64,000 nt of DNA from Paralichthys olivaceus (GCF_024713975.1 NC_091094.1:15285001-15349000); one strand, 5' to 3'. Shown: positions 31,443 to 44,924, counted from the first letter of the stretch. Notes: generated by a model from the letters alone, not told the origin. Numbers and translations are program-made.

Positions 31443-34261
31443 ATGGCTGAGCTGCTGAGGCTGTTGCTGCGTGTGGCTGAGAAAGCGGCTAACGTGGCCC
31501 GGGTGTGCAGGCAGGAGGCTCCGCTGTTTCAGCTCCTCGTGCAAGAGAAGAAGGGAGATGACAAGAACAAGAAGTTCGTCCAGGACTTCAAGACGCTCGC
31601 CGACGTGGTGATTCAGGAGATGATCCGACATGACGTGGGCACTCAGGTAGGAGAGGTCACTGCATACGTATGGACTCTACAGTGGATGATGAACTGCTTT
31701 TTAATGGTCTGTTCCGTTCTTTTTTGCAGTTTCCTGAAATGGTTGGCTTCATTCATGGGGAGGAGTCCAACAAGTTTGAGAATGGGCTTGGTAATTATTT
31801 AATATTACACATAACATACACACAACAAACCACATGCATGAAGCTGTGTTAGGGCTCGTATGGGGATATTAACAGTGCCACACAGCATCGGGTCCTGACA
31901 TTTGAGAAGCTGGAACCAGAGAATCTTTAGCTGTTTTGTTTTAGTTCTTGATGATATCACAAATTCCTCAGCGAGATTGTGATTGATCAAATTAAATGAA
32001 CAGACACAGAGAATATGGGGCCAGGCGTGGTTCCACTGTAGGAGTTCTGACTCTGAGTGTAGAGGTAAATAATAGTAATCACCTCACCTTCATAGTAGAA
32101 CACTAACTGAGAACACTAAGAAAGGCTAAACATACACTTGGGCTCATGATCAATACTTTAAGGTCCAGTGTGTAAGATTTAGGTGAAAGGGAACTATTGG
32201 CAGAAATTTAATGTAGAATAATCCTCATGATGTTTTCACTAGTTTATTTCATAAAAGACTCTTTATATTTAAATACTTTATATTAATTTTGAGGGGGTCC
32301 TCTCTACGGAGGCCGCCATGTTTTTTACATTAGTCCAGACTGGACAAACTAAACACCTTTTGAGTTTTTATGACAACTGAAGCTACCACAGGTTCTTTTT
32401 CATGTTTGGAAGGAGAGGGTGAGGTGAGGGGTGTTCAGCTGCAACATGCAACTTCAACACTAGATATCACGACATTTTACACACTGTACCTTCAAGCCTC
32501 AGAGTGTAAGAATCATGTAACATGTGTGTCACAGCATGCAAACATTTACTAATTTGCATTAAAGAAATGAGGTGTCACTGACTGTGTGTCTGTAGGAGAG
32601 AGCGTGATTGTCACAGTGTGCGGTACGGAGGAGGAGACTGCGGCGCTGCTCGCCACGGTGCTGGACGGCGACCGCACGGCTGCGTCTCTGCTTGCTCGAG
32701 CCATCCACCAAAACCGTGCGACCACTGACGCCAGCACAGATGGTCTGACGGTGCCCCTCAGCCCCTCTGAGCTCGGCATCTGGATCGACCCCATAGGTGA
32801 AGGGCTCGGCGCCGTGAATATTTCTAAACATCTGATCTCAGATCTTACTGAGAACTAATCGTCTCTGTTTACTTTTTAATTAAGATGCCACCAGTCAGTA
32901 CATAGAGGGCCGAGAAGAGGTGCTGGAGGAGGGTCACCTGTCTCCCTCAGGTCTGCATTGTGCTTTGGTTCTGATCGGGGTATACCTCCGGAGCACAGGC
33001 GAGCCCGTCATGGGTGTCATCAACCAGCCGTTCAACTACAAAGATCCCTCAGATGGACGGTGGGTAAAGAAAGTTGTACATTGTGAAAGCGCACAAAGGT
33101 ATAGGCGCCCTTCTTCTCAAAATTGAATTTAGATGTTACCTTTACTGACTTGTTAGGGGCAGGTTAAGGTAACATCTAGTGGTAAAAGTCTCAAAAAGCT
33201 CTCCTCTAAAGCCTCCTTTAAAGAATTAACTGAGGATTCGAAAATGAAGCCTGACAAAGATCAAGAACACTGCTGGGCAGAAATACAAAGCAAGATGTGA
33301 AGGCACGAAGGTTTATCTGATCATCTGTTTATGTCTGTCTATTTTGTTTACTCTTACTTTATGTACTGTTCCCTTTCCGTCTTTGTGTCTGGACCTTTTT
33401 CTTCACCTCACGCAGCCAGAACTCTACCTGCAAGTCTTAAAACATTTGGAGATGAGTCTGACCAGGTACCCTACATGTCAGGACAGTCATTAAACTGTGG
33501 GGAGTGTTTAGATGAGGAGGTGACTCACTCCAGAACCTTATGAACAGCTACATGAAGAAGTTGATGTTGGTGGATAGTTGATCGACATGTTTTTCCAGGA
33601 GGAGCTCAGTGAGTAGGTGCTGTGCTCCTGTCAGGTTCATGAGGTTGTTCGAGTGAAGGGAGGAACTCTCAGTCATCTTCAGTATCCTTCTGCATTTTAA
33701 TTGTGTGTCTCGTCTCTGAAGTGGAACGTTCTCACCTTTCCACTCCGTGCTTGTGTTCACAGCTGGAGGGGGAAACACTTCTGGGGCGTCTCCTTCGGCG
33801 ACGTCAACATCTGCTCGCTGTCGCGGCCCAAATGTAGATCAGAAAAGGGAGGAGGCCTCTCAGCGGTGCTGAGCTCCAGTGAGAAGCAGGTGGTGAAGGA
33901 ATCCTTGACTTCACTGTGTGGCCCTGAGAAGCTCATGTATGCCTCCGGAGCTGGCTACAAGATCCTGTGTGTCATCCAGGGCCTCGCTGACGTCTACGTC
34001 CTCTCAGAGGGAAGCACCTTTAAGTGGGACTCCTGTGCTCCCCACGCCCTGCTCCGAGCCCTCGGAGGGGGAGTGGTGGACCTGAGTAAGAGTCTGCAGT
34101 CTGCCTCTGAAGCAAAGGATGACCAGACAGAACTGACCTATCACCAGTCTCAGACTGGGTGTAGAGGAGCCGACCGCTGGGCCAACCAAGGAGGCCTGGT
34201 GGCGTATCGAGACTGTTCTCAGCTCCACAGCATCATCGCAGCTCTGAAAGGCAAGTTGTAG
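31443..34261 (+). CDS. inpp1: Inositol polyphosphate 1-phosphatase, five coding exons
   Basis: INPP1 is a cytosolic Mg-dependent, lithium-sensitive phosphatase that removes the 1-phosphate from Ins(1,4)P2 and Ins(1,3,4)P3 in inositol recycling. Exons: 31443-31646, 31730-31790, 32596-32796, 32885-33059, 33763-34261; 379 residues (human 399). The ATG lies two bases after the acceptor and gives MAELLRLLLRVAEKAANVAR, like human MSDILRELLCVSEKAANIAR. Metal-binding residues are present: HGEES (Glu79/Glu80), DPIDAT (Asp153, Asp156, Thr158, split by intron 3; human has DPIDST) and KWDSCAPHA (Asp303). GVINQPF and SGAGYK are also conserved. Most of the length difference from human is a shorter loop before the SAVLSSSEK segment and a shorter C-terminus. 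Intron 2 carries a MITE (32162-32490). Confidence 0.96.
32158..32495 (+). mobile_element. TTAA-flanked MITE in inpp1 intron 2
   Basis: After TTAA (32158-32161) the body begins GGTCCAGTGTGTAAGATTTA and ends TTTTACACACTGTACC, followed by TTCAA. The ends form inverted repeats of about 15 bases. Internal landmarks are CCTCATGATGTTTTCACTAG, GGAGGCCGCCATGTTTTTTA and CTAGATATCAC. No coding capacity. Confidence 0.85.
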
Positions 34262-34422
34262 AGTGGAGGTGATCATCAAACACTGAAGCAGTTATTGTCA
34301 CATATATGAGCATATAAATGTTTTTCTATGATAGAGAAGAGGTTGTCTGTGAAGGATGAAATATTTTAATTATAAGTAATACTTTTATTTTTAACCAGAT
34401 ATAAACATATATATGTATGTAT

Positions 34423-34489
<67 letters not shown>

Positions 34490-35740
34490 TGTATATTTTA
34501 CTTAAGTCTGGGCCAAATAATATTCACAAATATTGTTTTGTTTTTAGTCATTATCAGAAGATTTGCCCCATTTGGATGGAAAACAATTAGCAGAAGAAAT
34601 CATGAATAATTCTAATTTATTTAGAAACGATCCTGACATGATGTAAGAAAAAGTGATTGGAAAGCAAAAAACCTGTGTTGTACAAGAATTCTGTTGTTCT
34701 GTTGGAATTAAACATGTCAGTTCAATCAGGAGTGACTTCAGTTGAAAAATCTTTCCAGGGGAAAGTGATGTGATATGAATGAGTCAATTTGGTGCTGAGA
34801 CCCCTCATGATGTCATCATGATTGACAGGGCCGAGGCTGTGCATAGTGAAGGAAATCCCCCCCGAGGTCTAAACACTGGTGGTGGTTGGCAGGAGGTTGA
34901 GGATTTGAGTGAATATGAAAAATCTAGTTTTGCTCTTGAGAAACTATTCCAACATGCAGGAAAGAGAAACATGAATGCTCCAGCTCTGTCAGTTAACAAA
35001 ATCCACTGACTCCACACTCTGGTATGTTGGTGTCAAATGTTTTTATTGGCATCCAAACAGGAAAATGACAGCGTTTGGGAACCACTGATTGATGTCTTAC
35101 CAGACTGGTGTAACATGGGACAGGACAATGGCGGACACAAAGTTATATTTACTAGAATCTGTTTCACACCCATGAGCGACAAGTCTCAGATCCATCACAG
35201 TGTGGTCCAGTAACTTCCTCTGTGCAGCGACAAACTGAACGTTATTTGTGAATTATGTAAAGCTTTGACCTGACATGCATTTATTAAACTTCTGCTTCGC
35301 TTTGTAACCATTTGTTTCCATGTCGCTTAAAGAGAAGTTGTCAGAGTTGGGATGAGCTTAACTGCTCACTGCTGGACAGCGGAGGAACGCTTCAGTGCCA
35401 GAGGAAAAGGAAACAAGGAGTCACAAAGACCCTGTTCAGACCTGGTAGTAACGATCACAAGTTCAGATCTGAACCCTGAACTTGCCCAAATGTGTCCTGA
35501 ATGTGTCCAGAGATCTGATCTCAGACCACATTCAGAGGTGGTCTGAGACATACATGGCGTCATTCTTTTCACTGTGTGTCATGTTCACACAGGACCTGAA
35601 GGACCGCCCACTCAGCTGACGTCTCTGACCTGCAGCAGTTTCACTATGCGCCCAACTTATTTTTACGCTTCTCAGTGACTATACGCTGAATTGTTTGTAG
35701 CCACAGCCACAATATGAATAGTGATCACCACATAATGATT
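34262..35740 (+). other. inpp1 3' flank with (AT)n tract
   Basis: An (AT)n microsatellite with ATATGT interruptions occupies about 34408-34486, pure from 34438. The inpp1 poly(A) site was not identified. 35340-35640 has several short self-similar phrases (CAGATCTGAAC, CAGAGATCTGATC) but no recognised gene. Confidence 0.6.
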
Positions 35741-35935
35741 GGCACAGCTGTAGCTCAGGAGGAGGAGTGGGTCGCCCCTAACAAAAGGGTTGGTAGTTCG
35801 ATCCCCAGCACCTCCAGTCTGCTTTCAGAATTGACGTTGGATAAGATACTGAACCTTAATTTACTCCTGGCGGCTGTGCTGACAGTGAATTAATGGTGTT
35901 GGATAGAAAAACACCGGATTAATACTCTTCACTTT
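35741..35935 (+). mobile_element. tRNA-derived SINE with recognisable Pol III boxes
   Basis: The head carries an A-box-like TAGCTCAGGAGG (35751-35762) and a B-box GTTCGATCC (35796-35804). The body follows with GATACTGAACCTTAATTTAC, GGCGGCTGTGCTGACAG and a tail. This is the common teleost GGGGCTGTAGCTCAG SINE, nearly full length but decayed, so it is not a tRNA gene. Confidence 0.85.
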
Positions 35936-38900
35936 TCTTTAATAGGAAAAATCTTTCTTCACAGCAAAGCTGCACCAGTTTCGCTCAGCCCATCCTGACT
36001 CTCATAGCGACACAAACACAGTGACACCAGACGCCTTTTTAAACTCATTTGGTCTTCACAAAATGAAATAACATGTAATCATTTAATCATGGAGCAGGAA
36101 AGTGAGATGGTCACAGGAGAACAGACAAGAAGAGCTGACCAGTTTTAATGAGATTTATATATGAAATTATTCATAAGGATTAACCCCTTGAGGATGTATC
36201 ATCTGCTTTTCAAACGGGTCCTCGGGACAGATAGTAGTACCAGGTCTGAAAAGGGCCAAAGACCCTCTGACAGGTCCGAGAGATTGTCTTGCACTAAAAA
36301 GAGTCTAAATCTAAGTGACATTTTTTCTATCTGATCTATAAAAGGCTTTAATTAGTCATGACAGGGATTGAGACTCAAATCAAACATCGTGCAGGAATCT
36401 GCACCTCAGAAACACCGCCTTGTAAGGAGCCGAGCGATTCACATGGCCTGCCCTCTCTCCTCGGCCATAGCACCGTTAGTTATAAGGTCAGAGAATGGAA
36501 AAGCCATATGAGGTAAAGCAGTGACACAAAGAGCCCTTTTCACTTTCAGTGGGTTTAGAGTAAAATGAAACATGAGGCTAATTTGAAGTATGGGACCTCT
36601 ACAGGCTCACAGGCTGCTCTGAGGGAGACACGTGTAACCTTTCTGTGTATATCATATCATACCTTACTGTATGTTTGAATGTTTTTTAACTTTGAACTGT
36701 GATGTTAAGTAATTGAAAAGAGAACAAACATTGTGCATATAGGAAATCATCTTTATTTTGAAAACCAGAGAAAGCGGGGGAACGAAACCCAACAGCGATA
36801 TTTTTAAAACTGTTTGCCAGCCAGGGAACTCCAGATTATTCCCTACTAAAAAACCCTGATGATTGTCAGATATTTTTTTGCAATACCTCTGCATATTCTG
36901 TTTGAAAACTTGAAAAGAAAAAAAAATCTGAAGGGCTCTTCCTTTGACTTCTTGGACTTTGAACAACTACCGTTAACATACAGCACTGTACATTCTCAAG
37001 TCAAGGTGGACATCTGGAAGCAAGCGTCCAGTTTCCGAGACATGGACAAACACAGTATATTGTGATCTTTAAATCAGTTTTCTGAAAAGGTGGATAAGAA
37101 CTTAACCCCTTAAAAATTGCAGGGGAATCTGGAACAAATGCAACAAATTTTTAAAAGCATTTCTGTAGATTTTTGTTTGATAATTTAATATTCAACTGAC
37201 ATCTTTGAAAATCAGATTGTTACCTCTCATGGTCTTGGTTTGGCTCTGATCTGCCTTCACACTATTAAATATTTTTACGAGAATAGACTTAATTCATGAC
37301 TATTTTACTCTCAATCTGTGAGACGAGAATCACTTGAGTTTAAAGTAAATCAATCCAAGTCCGGGAAGCTGGCCGGATGTACAAAAGGAAAAAGAAGTGA
37401 CACGTGAAGAAACATGTGGTAAACGTAGCGTCCTCCTTCAACGAACTCGGACAATATCTGCAACAAAGGCTCCTCATTTGAGGCGACCACACAAACCAAC
37501 TAAAACAGTTCACATACTTGGGCTTCTCCAGAGTGGAAAATGAAGCGTCATGGTCGTATAAATCAAACGCACTTTTCCAAAACGAAAACTTCTAATCATT
37601 CACTTTCTACCAAATAATATCTCAGCGTGCTACACCTCCCACTCAGATGCAGCTGGAGGAGTCTGCGTATGTTAGACCACTGATGACTGTTCAAAAACAC
37701 CCTGTGATGTTTTTACAGGGGTGGGTGTGCAAATTAACACAAAAGAAGAAAAAAAACTGAACATGGTATTTCTCATCAATTGTCAATTATCAAAAATACC
37801 TTTTGTCAAATGTCTTACATCACTAAAGTCTCATGATCTTCACATATCAGGTGTAAACAATAACAGCTCCTAAATTTACCTGTGATGAAGATTAAAGTGT
37901 CATTTGAAACCAAACACAAGGTACAACCCCTTACTTAGTGCCCATGTTGCGTACAGTAACACTGGGAATATTAGGAAGAGATCAGTTGTTATGGTTCAGA
38001 TTAGATTTACAGTGAAAAGTGTGACCTTGACATTTTGAAATCTGTCTTTAAACATGTCAACACAGCACTTACAGGTCAGGAGGTTAATATTAATTATAAA
38101 CTACCAGGAGCCACGGAGAATATATCAGCATGAAAACAAATGTTGTCTCAGGTTTTTCATTTACAGTGATTGTTTTTTTTTAACTGACTTTTCTGTCATC
38201 CGTCATTGAATTGCACTTGCTGCAAAAAATATAGAAAGCCTGAAATGTTTAACAACTTCATGAATCAATGCAGATTCTAAATGTTTTTTACTACTGCATT
38301 TTTACTGTGTAGCTCAAGAACAAAAGTCTCTGTTGAGAATTTACGTAAAGGCCACTTTGCTTCGATATTAGGTAATAAGCGTGTCTGATTTTAAATTAGA
38401 ACATACATCTAAGACTCAGGTAGTTGTTACCTGTTGTATATTTTGATGTATTGAAGTGTTTTCAACAGGCTACACAGTGGATCAACAGGGGGCAGTATAC
38501 ATCTATTCTGTGGTCTTTTAAACTACTGTAGATACAGTATAATCAACATTTCAAAATGTCAAGGTGTCACCAATTAAGTTTTATACACCATTAACTGCGT
38601 GGTGATTATAATCCTAATCTGGGTCTGAGAAAATACACATCAGGCAGATTCATCATGTTTAAATCAGTGGGTCTGAAAACAAATAAAGCCAATTTGTTAT
38701 TTTCATTCCATCACGTCCAGATTTCACATCTTGACAGCATCACAGGTTCATGTTCACTTAATCTAACTGGGCCGGTTGACATGTTTAAATGTAACCCTGA
38801 AAAAAAACCTAATGTTATGAGTGTTCCTTCGTGAAGGATGTGATTCTCTGGTCAAATCCACGCACACATCAGCATCAGCTCTAACACAACTTCTTCTGGG

Positions 38901-39765
38901 TGAGTGGATACAGGGTGTGACTGTGACTCTGATCTTCATAAAGCAGTAACAGGACTGTTTCAAAAACATTTAACCATTGAACCTGACCCAAAAATTAGAT
39001 TTTCATTTCAGCAAATGTTACCATAGGAAAAAAATGTATCAGTTTTAAGAGGAAATTTCCTGTTAAAAATAATAATAATGATACGAAAATAAAAAAGAAA
39101 CACTGGTCGTCCCAGTAGATTTGACTTCCATTGAGCCATTCAAACTTAAAGTGTTTTCTGCCTGTGTGCCGACTACCAGAGAACCACATTGAGTTCTCAA
39201 ATTGCTGTTTTTGTAAATTTAGTTAAGATGTGTTGGAATCATTGATGAAGATTCTGGGATCTACATGCCACTAACGTTAGTAACACTGACGCAGTGATGT
39301 TGCTCTGCTCCTTCTCTTCTTCATGTCAGTTTTCCTGATCCATTTTTCAGTCCAACTGACTGCGACCTTCACCAGCAGTCTAAAGTTGATGTATTTAACT
39401 AACTGTATTGAAAACATGAATAACACAACTGAAAGAAGATAAGTGTGCTAAAATGCAGGTGAGTAAATCATGCGTCGCAGGATTTGGCAGGAAATTATGA
39501 AAGTGTTTTGTTACAGCATCCTGTAAAGGATTTCAATGCCAAGGCTACAGTTGTCTTAAAGACCAACAGAAAAGAGGTTAAAATGAGAGGTAAAGCACCG
39601 TCACTGCCACCTCTTCAGCCGTCCTTCAATACTGTATTCAGTCCAAACACACTCCTCTTCATGAGCCAGTCTCTTTCTCCTCTGGCTGATCCTTACCCAC
39701 ATTCATCTCCTTCAGTCCAGATCTTGGCAGGCCAACAGGCAGGCAATAGACAAACATGGCCATTA
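35936..39765. other. Long spacer between the convergent inpp1 and dnajc14 genes
   Basis: About 3.8 kb, AT-rich, with no exon, homologous frame or clear repeat that I can support. Some of it could be UTR of a flanking gene. Confidence 0.4.
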
Positions 39766-39792
39766 TTTATTGTGTCCCTGTGTTGCTTTATT
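39766..39792 (-). terminator. dnajc14: Two poly(A) signals just after the dnajc14 stop
   Basis: Minus-strand AATAAA hexamers lie at 39792-39787 and 39771-39766, only 25 and 46 bases beyond the stop codon. If used, the 3' UTR would be about 50-75 bases. Confidence 0.5.
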
Positions 39793-39816
39793 GATACCGT
39801 GAGAAGTGAACAGTCT

Positions 39817-40838
39817 TCACCTCTGGAAGGGTTTCCGGACCTTCTTCCTCCTCCTGGGGGGTTTGCCGCTTTCAGCCCAAGTTTCGCTGGGCTCTGGCCG
39901 TGGACCCCCCGGCATGTGGAAGCCTGTCTGGCCTGGGGGAGGGGAGAACGGCGGAACTCCAGCACCAGGCGGTGGTTGATGAGGGGAACCTGAGGGGAAG
40001 AAGCCCCCGTTGGCAGCCATGTCATTAGGAGGTCCTCCTTTGAAGATGCGGTTGAAGAAGTCCTGCAAGTCAGCGGGATTGGTTGGACCTGTGGCGTTCT
40101 CCGAGGTCGTCCTGAAAGGAAAAGTTAAAATGTTCAGAGATCTTGAGCTAAAGTTGATTTTTTGCTTTTGTAGATGTCGTGTTATAACTGCATATGAGCA
40201 GCCACAGGTAAAGAAATCAGCTGTGAGATGATGGTGATGATCAATTTGAACATAAAGTGTATCTTTGTTGAAATACAAACTCTACACGTTTATTGTTTGT
40301 TAATATGATCATAACAGTGCATAACACATGGGGGGTTCCTATACAGCATTTTAATGACACTGGTGGCTTCTGCAGCATACACCAATGGCTGCTGGGGGTG
40401 CTGATGCACTGAGAGGGACAAAAGAAGACTAAATACACTGGTTGGGAGAGCCAGCTCGATCTTGGACTGCCCTCTGGATTCCACTGAGGAAGTGGGTGAG
40501 AGGAGGATGTTAGCAAAGCTGAATTCCATCATGGACACTACACAACACTGTGGGGGCCCTGAGCAGCTCTTTCAGCAGCAGACTGCTTTACACACAGTGC
40601 GAGAAGGACTTTTCCACAGGTTCTTCATTCCCACTGATGTCAGACTCATTCTGATCATTCTGACACAACACCATCCAGAATGAAAAATAAATACTAAACT
40701 GGTTTTTCTCATGTCACTCTGCTATTATGGACTATTTCTAATACACATTAGTGTCCTCTGCACATGACCTGTATTATACCATTTATTGTGTACCTTTCTA
40801 TATTTATACTACATTGGATACTTCTGTGAATTTATATT

Positions 40839-40869
<31 letters not shown>

Positions 40870-43447
40870 TAATTTCTTTTTAAAGAAAGGTAGGAGAAGA
40901 GGGAGAAAAAGTACAAGAGGAGGAGAACCACCCCACTGACTCCCCATATACATTAAATATTAAGCACTTATTTCACCCAAGGGCACATACCTGTGTCGTG
41001 TGGGATTGCTGTTGGTCTTTGAACCAAAGGAGATGTGATAGGGCACACGGTGAGTGTCAGGAGAAATGACTATTCTTTGACAACCTGCCCACTCTGAAAC
41101 AGAGACAGAAAACATATACTCAAAGACATTCTTGACCTTGTAGAGGCATTAAAGGGACACATGCTGATAATTGTGTACATGAGCTTAGGAAACATGATCT
41201 GTAAATAAAATCCTGATGATCACCTGTTATATCATAGACCTTGCCGTCCATACAGGCAAAATATGTGATGCGAAGGCCCAACATGCTTGACTCGGCCCAT
41301 AGGTCCCCCTCCTCAGCACTATGGTAACGACTGCATTCAGCACAGAACCGGGCCTCAGCCACTTCACGATCCATCTCGAACCGCCTGCAGGCGTGCGCAC
41401 ACACACATACACACAGGTCATGAAGGAAACAACTGTGGAGAACAGTCTGCTGTGGCATACACAAAGATTAAACTGAGGAGATGATTCAGCTGCGACTGCA
41501 GATAATCTGATATATATGATGTGTAGAGACGTACTTGTGTTTGCCTTCACACTTGGTGCACATCATGGTGTTCATGGCTTCCTTCAGGTCATCCTGCAGT
41601 TTAGTGAGAAACTCGTTCATGGACTTGGAGAGCTCGGTTGCTGCCATGCGTTTCCTGTGTGAGAATTAAACAGATTGGTCGGTGCTGTGCTACATTACAG
41701 GCCGCTGATGTTTATTTTTATTATCACTTTTATTTGACTTTGAAATCTAAAGTGCAGGAGATTTTCTTGAAAGCAAAGGAGAGTGTTCACTGTGATGATC
41801 ATTCACTCTACAATAGTTAACAAGATGATAATTTTCTATTCTATTGTTATTAAAACTGTACTAGAGGAGGAAATATTTTAGATTATTAGGTAAAAGATGA
41901 AAAAACATTTACTTAATGCAGTAAATGTTTCGAAAGATCTGTTTTTATTTTGCTTCTATGATGACCAAGTTTTCAGCATACTCACAACTCATACTCTCGT
42001 CGTGTCTCTGGGTTACTGACAATATCCCAGGCAGCCCTCAATACTTTGAACGCCTCTCCAGCTCGTGGGTGTTTATTTTTGTCTGGATGGACCTGAAAGA
42101 GAAAGGGCAGAGGAAAAGGTTACATGAGGAAAAAAAACTTTCAGCCTCAGATGCAGTTTATTAGTCATTATTTCAGACATCAAACCATAACATTTTCCAC
42201 TTTTCACTCAGCCACAGGTAGCTCACACAAACCTGGACAGCCAGCTGTCTGTAGGCCTTCTTCAGCTCAGCCTCAGAGGCGTGTACCTCCACACCAAGCA
42301 CTGTAAAGGGGTCAAGCTCGTTCTCCGGTATCTCAGCTAAGGCCAGCAGTCTCTCCAGCTCCTGGCCCGACTGGCCCCTCCCTGCTCTGCCAGGTGACTC
42401 ATGTGTGGATGGTGGTGCGTGGGCGTCTTTCCTGAACCGTCTCTGAACTCTCTCCAGCAGGGAAACAACCCGCTTCCAAAACCTTGACTCCTGAAAAGAT
42501 GTCCAGTAGCGTTTTCCCCGTTCTCCACCAAGTCGGACCACCACACCCTTTACCCATTGGGACCCAAGAATAGCCAAAGCACAGAAAAGTCTGAAACAAG
42601 ATAAGGCCGCTGTCTTTACCCACTTCCCTGACCTGACAATTTTATCCACCAAATCTACTCCTGTGCATTTAGTCCATTTCAAAATCCGACTAGCATCTGC
42701 CTTCATCCCGTGTATATCTGTGATCTTTAAAAGAAGCTGCTGTCCAAAGTTATAAAGTTTCACTCCTCCAGTTTCCACACAGACTCCACAATTGTGAGTT
42801 AATGTGACAATAATCTCAATCATCATGTGGACGCAGGAGATGCACCAGAAGCTGAGAGACTCTGACAGCATCTCCTTGAAAGCTAAGATGAGCTGGTTGC
42901 CTGTCCGCCTGCGGCTCCGGTTCTGCTGATGGTGGTGGTGATTACGTCTGCGGGTCTGCTTGTGCCGGCCACCGCTGGATATAACATTGCTTTTTTGAAA
43001 GGAGGCAAAAGCACTTTGACTGCTCTGCTCTGAAAATGAACCACTGCTCTTCAGTTTGCATCTCCGTCCGCCTCCCAGGCTCCTCCAACCAGACTCTCCA
43101 TTCATGTGCTGCTCCTTCTCAATATCATCCTCTTCTTGAACCTGCGAGCTTTCAAGATCTGTAGCGCCGTCATTCTCTAACCCATCTGAAGCCTGCTCAG
43201 TGTCCTCTTTGGCCTCTGTAGATCCACAATACTCTACTTCATCAATTCCGAAGTCCTGTGGGGTGTCTTGGTTTGGGGTGTCCTGAGATTTGAGACTGGC
43301 GGTTGTGTTCTCTTGCTCACAGTCATCATCAGTCTCTCTGTCCTCACACTGACTAGATTTGGTCACTAAGGTGAAATCACCTTTAGGGAGCTCCTCGTCA
43401 GTGTCTGTAACTCCATCCATCTCCTTCTCAGCTGCTTCCCTCTCCAT
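39817..43447 (-). CDS. dnajc14: DnaJ homologue subfamily C member 14, six coding exons
   Basis: DNAJC14 (DRiP78/Jiv) is an ER-membrane J-domain co-chaperone that controls export of certain receptors. Exons, minus strand: 43447-42233, 42092-41986, 41654-41535, 41384-41224, 41093-40991, 40111-39817; 666 residues (human 702). The N-terminal ~160 residues are acidic, then basic with a His/Arg-rich patch. Hydrophobic segments lie at about 205-225 and 280-305. The J domain starts at Asp379 (DPFTVLGV), with the HPD motif at 407-409 crossing directly into exon 2. The Jiv90 zinc region carries CTKC (473/476) and CAEC (495/498). A Pro/Gly-rich tail ends [12 protein letters not shown], as in the family. 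The ATG at 43447 is the first in frame. Intron 5 holds a LINE fragment. Converges with inpp1 and diverges from nab2. Confidence 0.96.
40330..40690 (+). mobile_element. LINE 3' fragment in dnajc14 intron 5
   Basis: The frame at 40462-40683 reads [37 protein letters not shown] and [13 protein letters not shown]. This resembles the end of ORF2 in a group of teleost LINEs (CR1/L2/Rex-like) where ...ERRMxxKLxxIMD is followed by a cysteine-poor tail. It lies opposite in sense to dnajc14. An AT-alternating tract follows at 40840-40868. The clade is uncertain. Confidence 0.6.
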
Positions 43448-44840
43448 GTCCCTTACAGCTGTTTGACTGAAGGGCTGTAAAACTGGAAACTCAAGGAAGG
43501 TGATGTCCTAGATCCATAATCAGTGGCAACGTTTCCCCAGACTCTCATGAAAAATGGAGACTGGGGGCTTCTTGGAGCCAGTCTCAGGTCCACCATATCA
43601 GCAGCCACTTCCAAGGTTTCAAGAGGGTTTTACAAACCACACAGCTATCATTGTGCATTGGGCTGCTTCCTGAAAGAGAATGAGGTAAAAAATCAGCAGT
43701 GATTTATATCACAAACATGACAGATTTTATCCATATCACTAACCACTAAAGAGCAATTAAGTGGAAATTACGCGTGAAGTTTTCAGCTTGATTGATAGAA
43801 ATTTCAAGAATTCATTTTTATAGTACATTAATAACTCAACTGCATTACCAAACAAAACAGTCAAATATTATCTAACGTCAGCTTCTCCACTGTGATGAAC
43901 TTCTCACCATTGTAAAGTCATGCTGGCTCAGAAGTGCAGATCAGTCAAAGCAAGACAATTGAAGACGTTACATTGGGGGTTTGCGAATGTAACCATGGTA
44001 ATGAAGAAGTGTACTGTATAATGAAGGAAAGATGTAGATGGGCAAAAAACAACTAAGTCTGATTTTACTGGTGCTACAAAGAAATATTACCATTATTATG
44101 AAATCAGTTCACGACTGTGTGACGTGAAGGCTTCTCTTCAAGTATGACACATGCTGTTCAGTTTATAAAGAGCTGATCCTGATTGACGGAAAAAACTAAT
44201 GAGAGAATGCCGAATGAGCCCTGACGTGTAGCGGCACCACCACATCTGTCCAAACCTGGTAGAAGTTGATTTACACGCTCAGACACCGCAGATGGTATTA
44301 AATCAGGCTGCTTTGAGGTTTGCTAATTCAGTTAGCCAGAGAAACACGGTGTAGCTCCAGAAAACAAACACGAGCAGCAACAACAATCTTCTGACCCTTC
44401 AGAGGCGATAAAGGGTAGAAGATAGTTAATCCCATCGCGGTGTCGCCTGTCTGACAATTCCTCGTGTTAGTTGAGCTGCGAAAACAACCGCAGCAGATGT
44501 TTAGCAGGCGGCTACTGTTAGCAGGTAGCTTCGCTGTTAGCATGAGAGGAGGCAGGCGGCCAGCTGGACGACAGACAGGGGCTAAAATTAGCTTACACCT
44601 GGCTTCCTAACCCGACCGTATCTAACTCGACTAAATAAGGCCTCACACGAGGTTAAAACGACGGCACGGCAGCGACCTGTCAACGCCTGTGGGAAGCTAG
44701 CAGCCAACCGAACAGCTAACGGCTAGCTACGAGCAGAAGAACGAGTCGAATGAGCTAATATTTACGACTGACTGTGGCTCTGTCGGGTAACATGAGGCAT
44801 GTTTATAACACCAGCAAGTAGGAACATGGTTATTCATTAT
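43448..44840 (-). promoter_or_regulatory. dnajc14: dnajc14 5' UTR and probable promoter
   Basis: The coding exon continues upstream into a leader. The stretch 44480-44790 is rich in GCTAGC and CG (GGCAGCGACCTG, ACGACGGCACGG) and is the best promoter candidate. Exact 5' exon limits were not determined. Confidence 0.35.
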
Positions 44841-44924
44841 GCACTGAAACAAACTGGATGTCACATATACCTCAGATTACTGTGTAACCTTGTTTGTTCA
44901 CACACAGCCAAGTGTCGCTGATGT

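Noticed and set aside
35741-35812. tRNA gene
   Set aside because: A and B boxes are present, but the arms do not pair as a tRNA, and a SINE body and tail follow directly.
36664-36966. 100-codon minus-strand frame in the inpp1-dnajc14 spacer
   Set aside because: AT-rich sequence, no homology that I can recognise, no splice context, and low-complexity composition.
39484-39993. 169-codon plus-strand frame
   Set aside because: It overlaps the dnajc14 last exon in antisense and has no recognisable domain.
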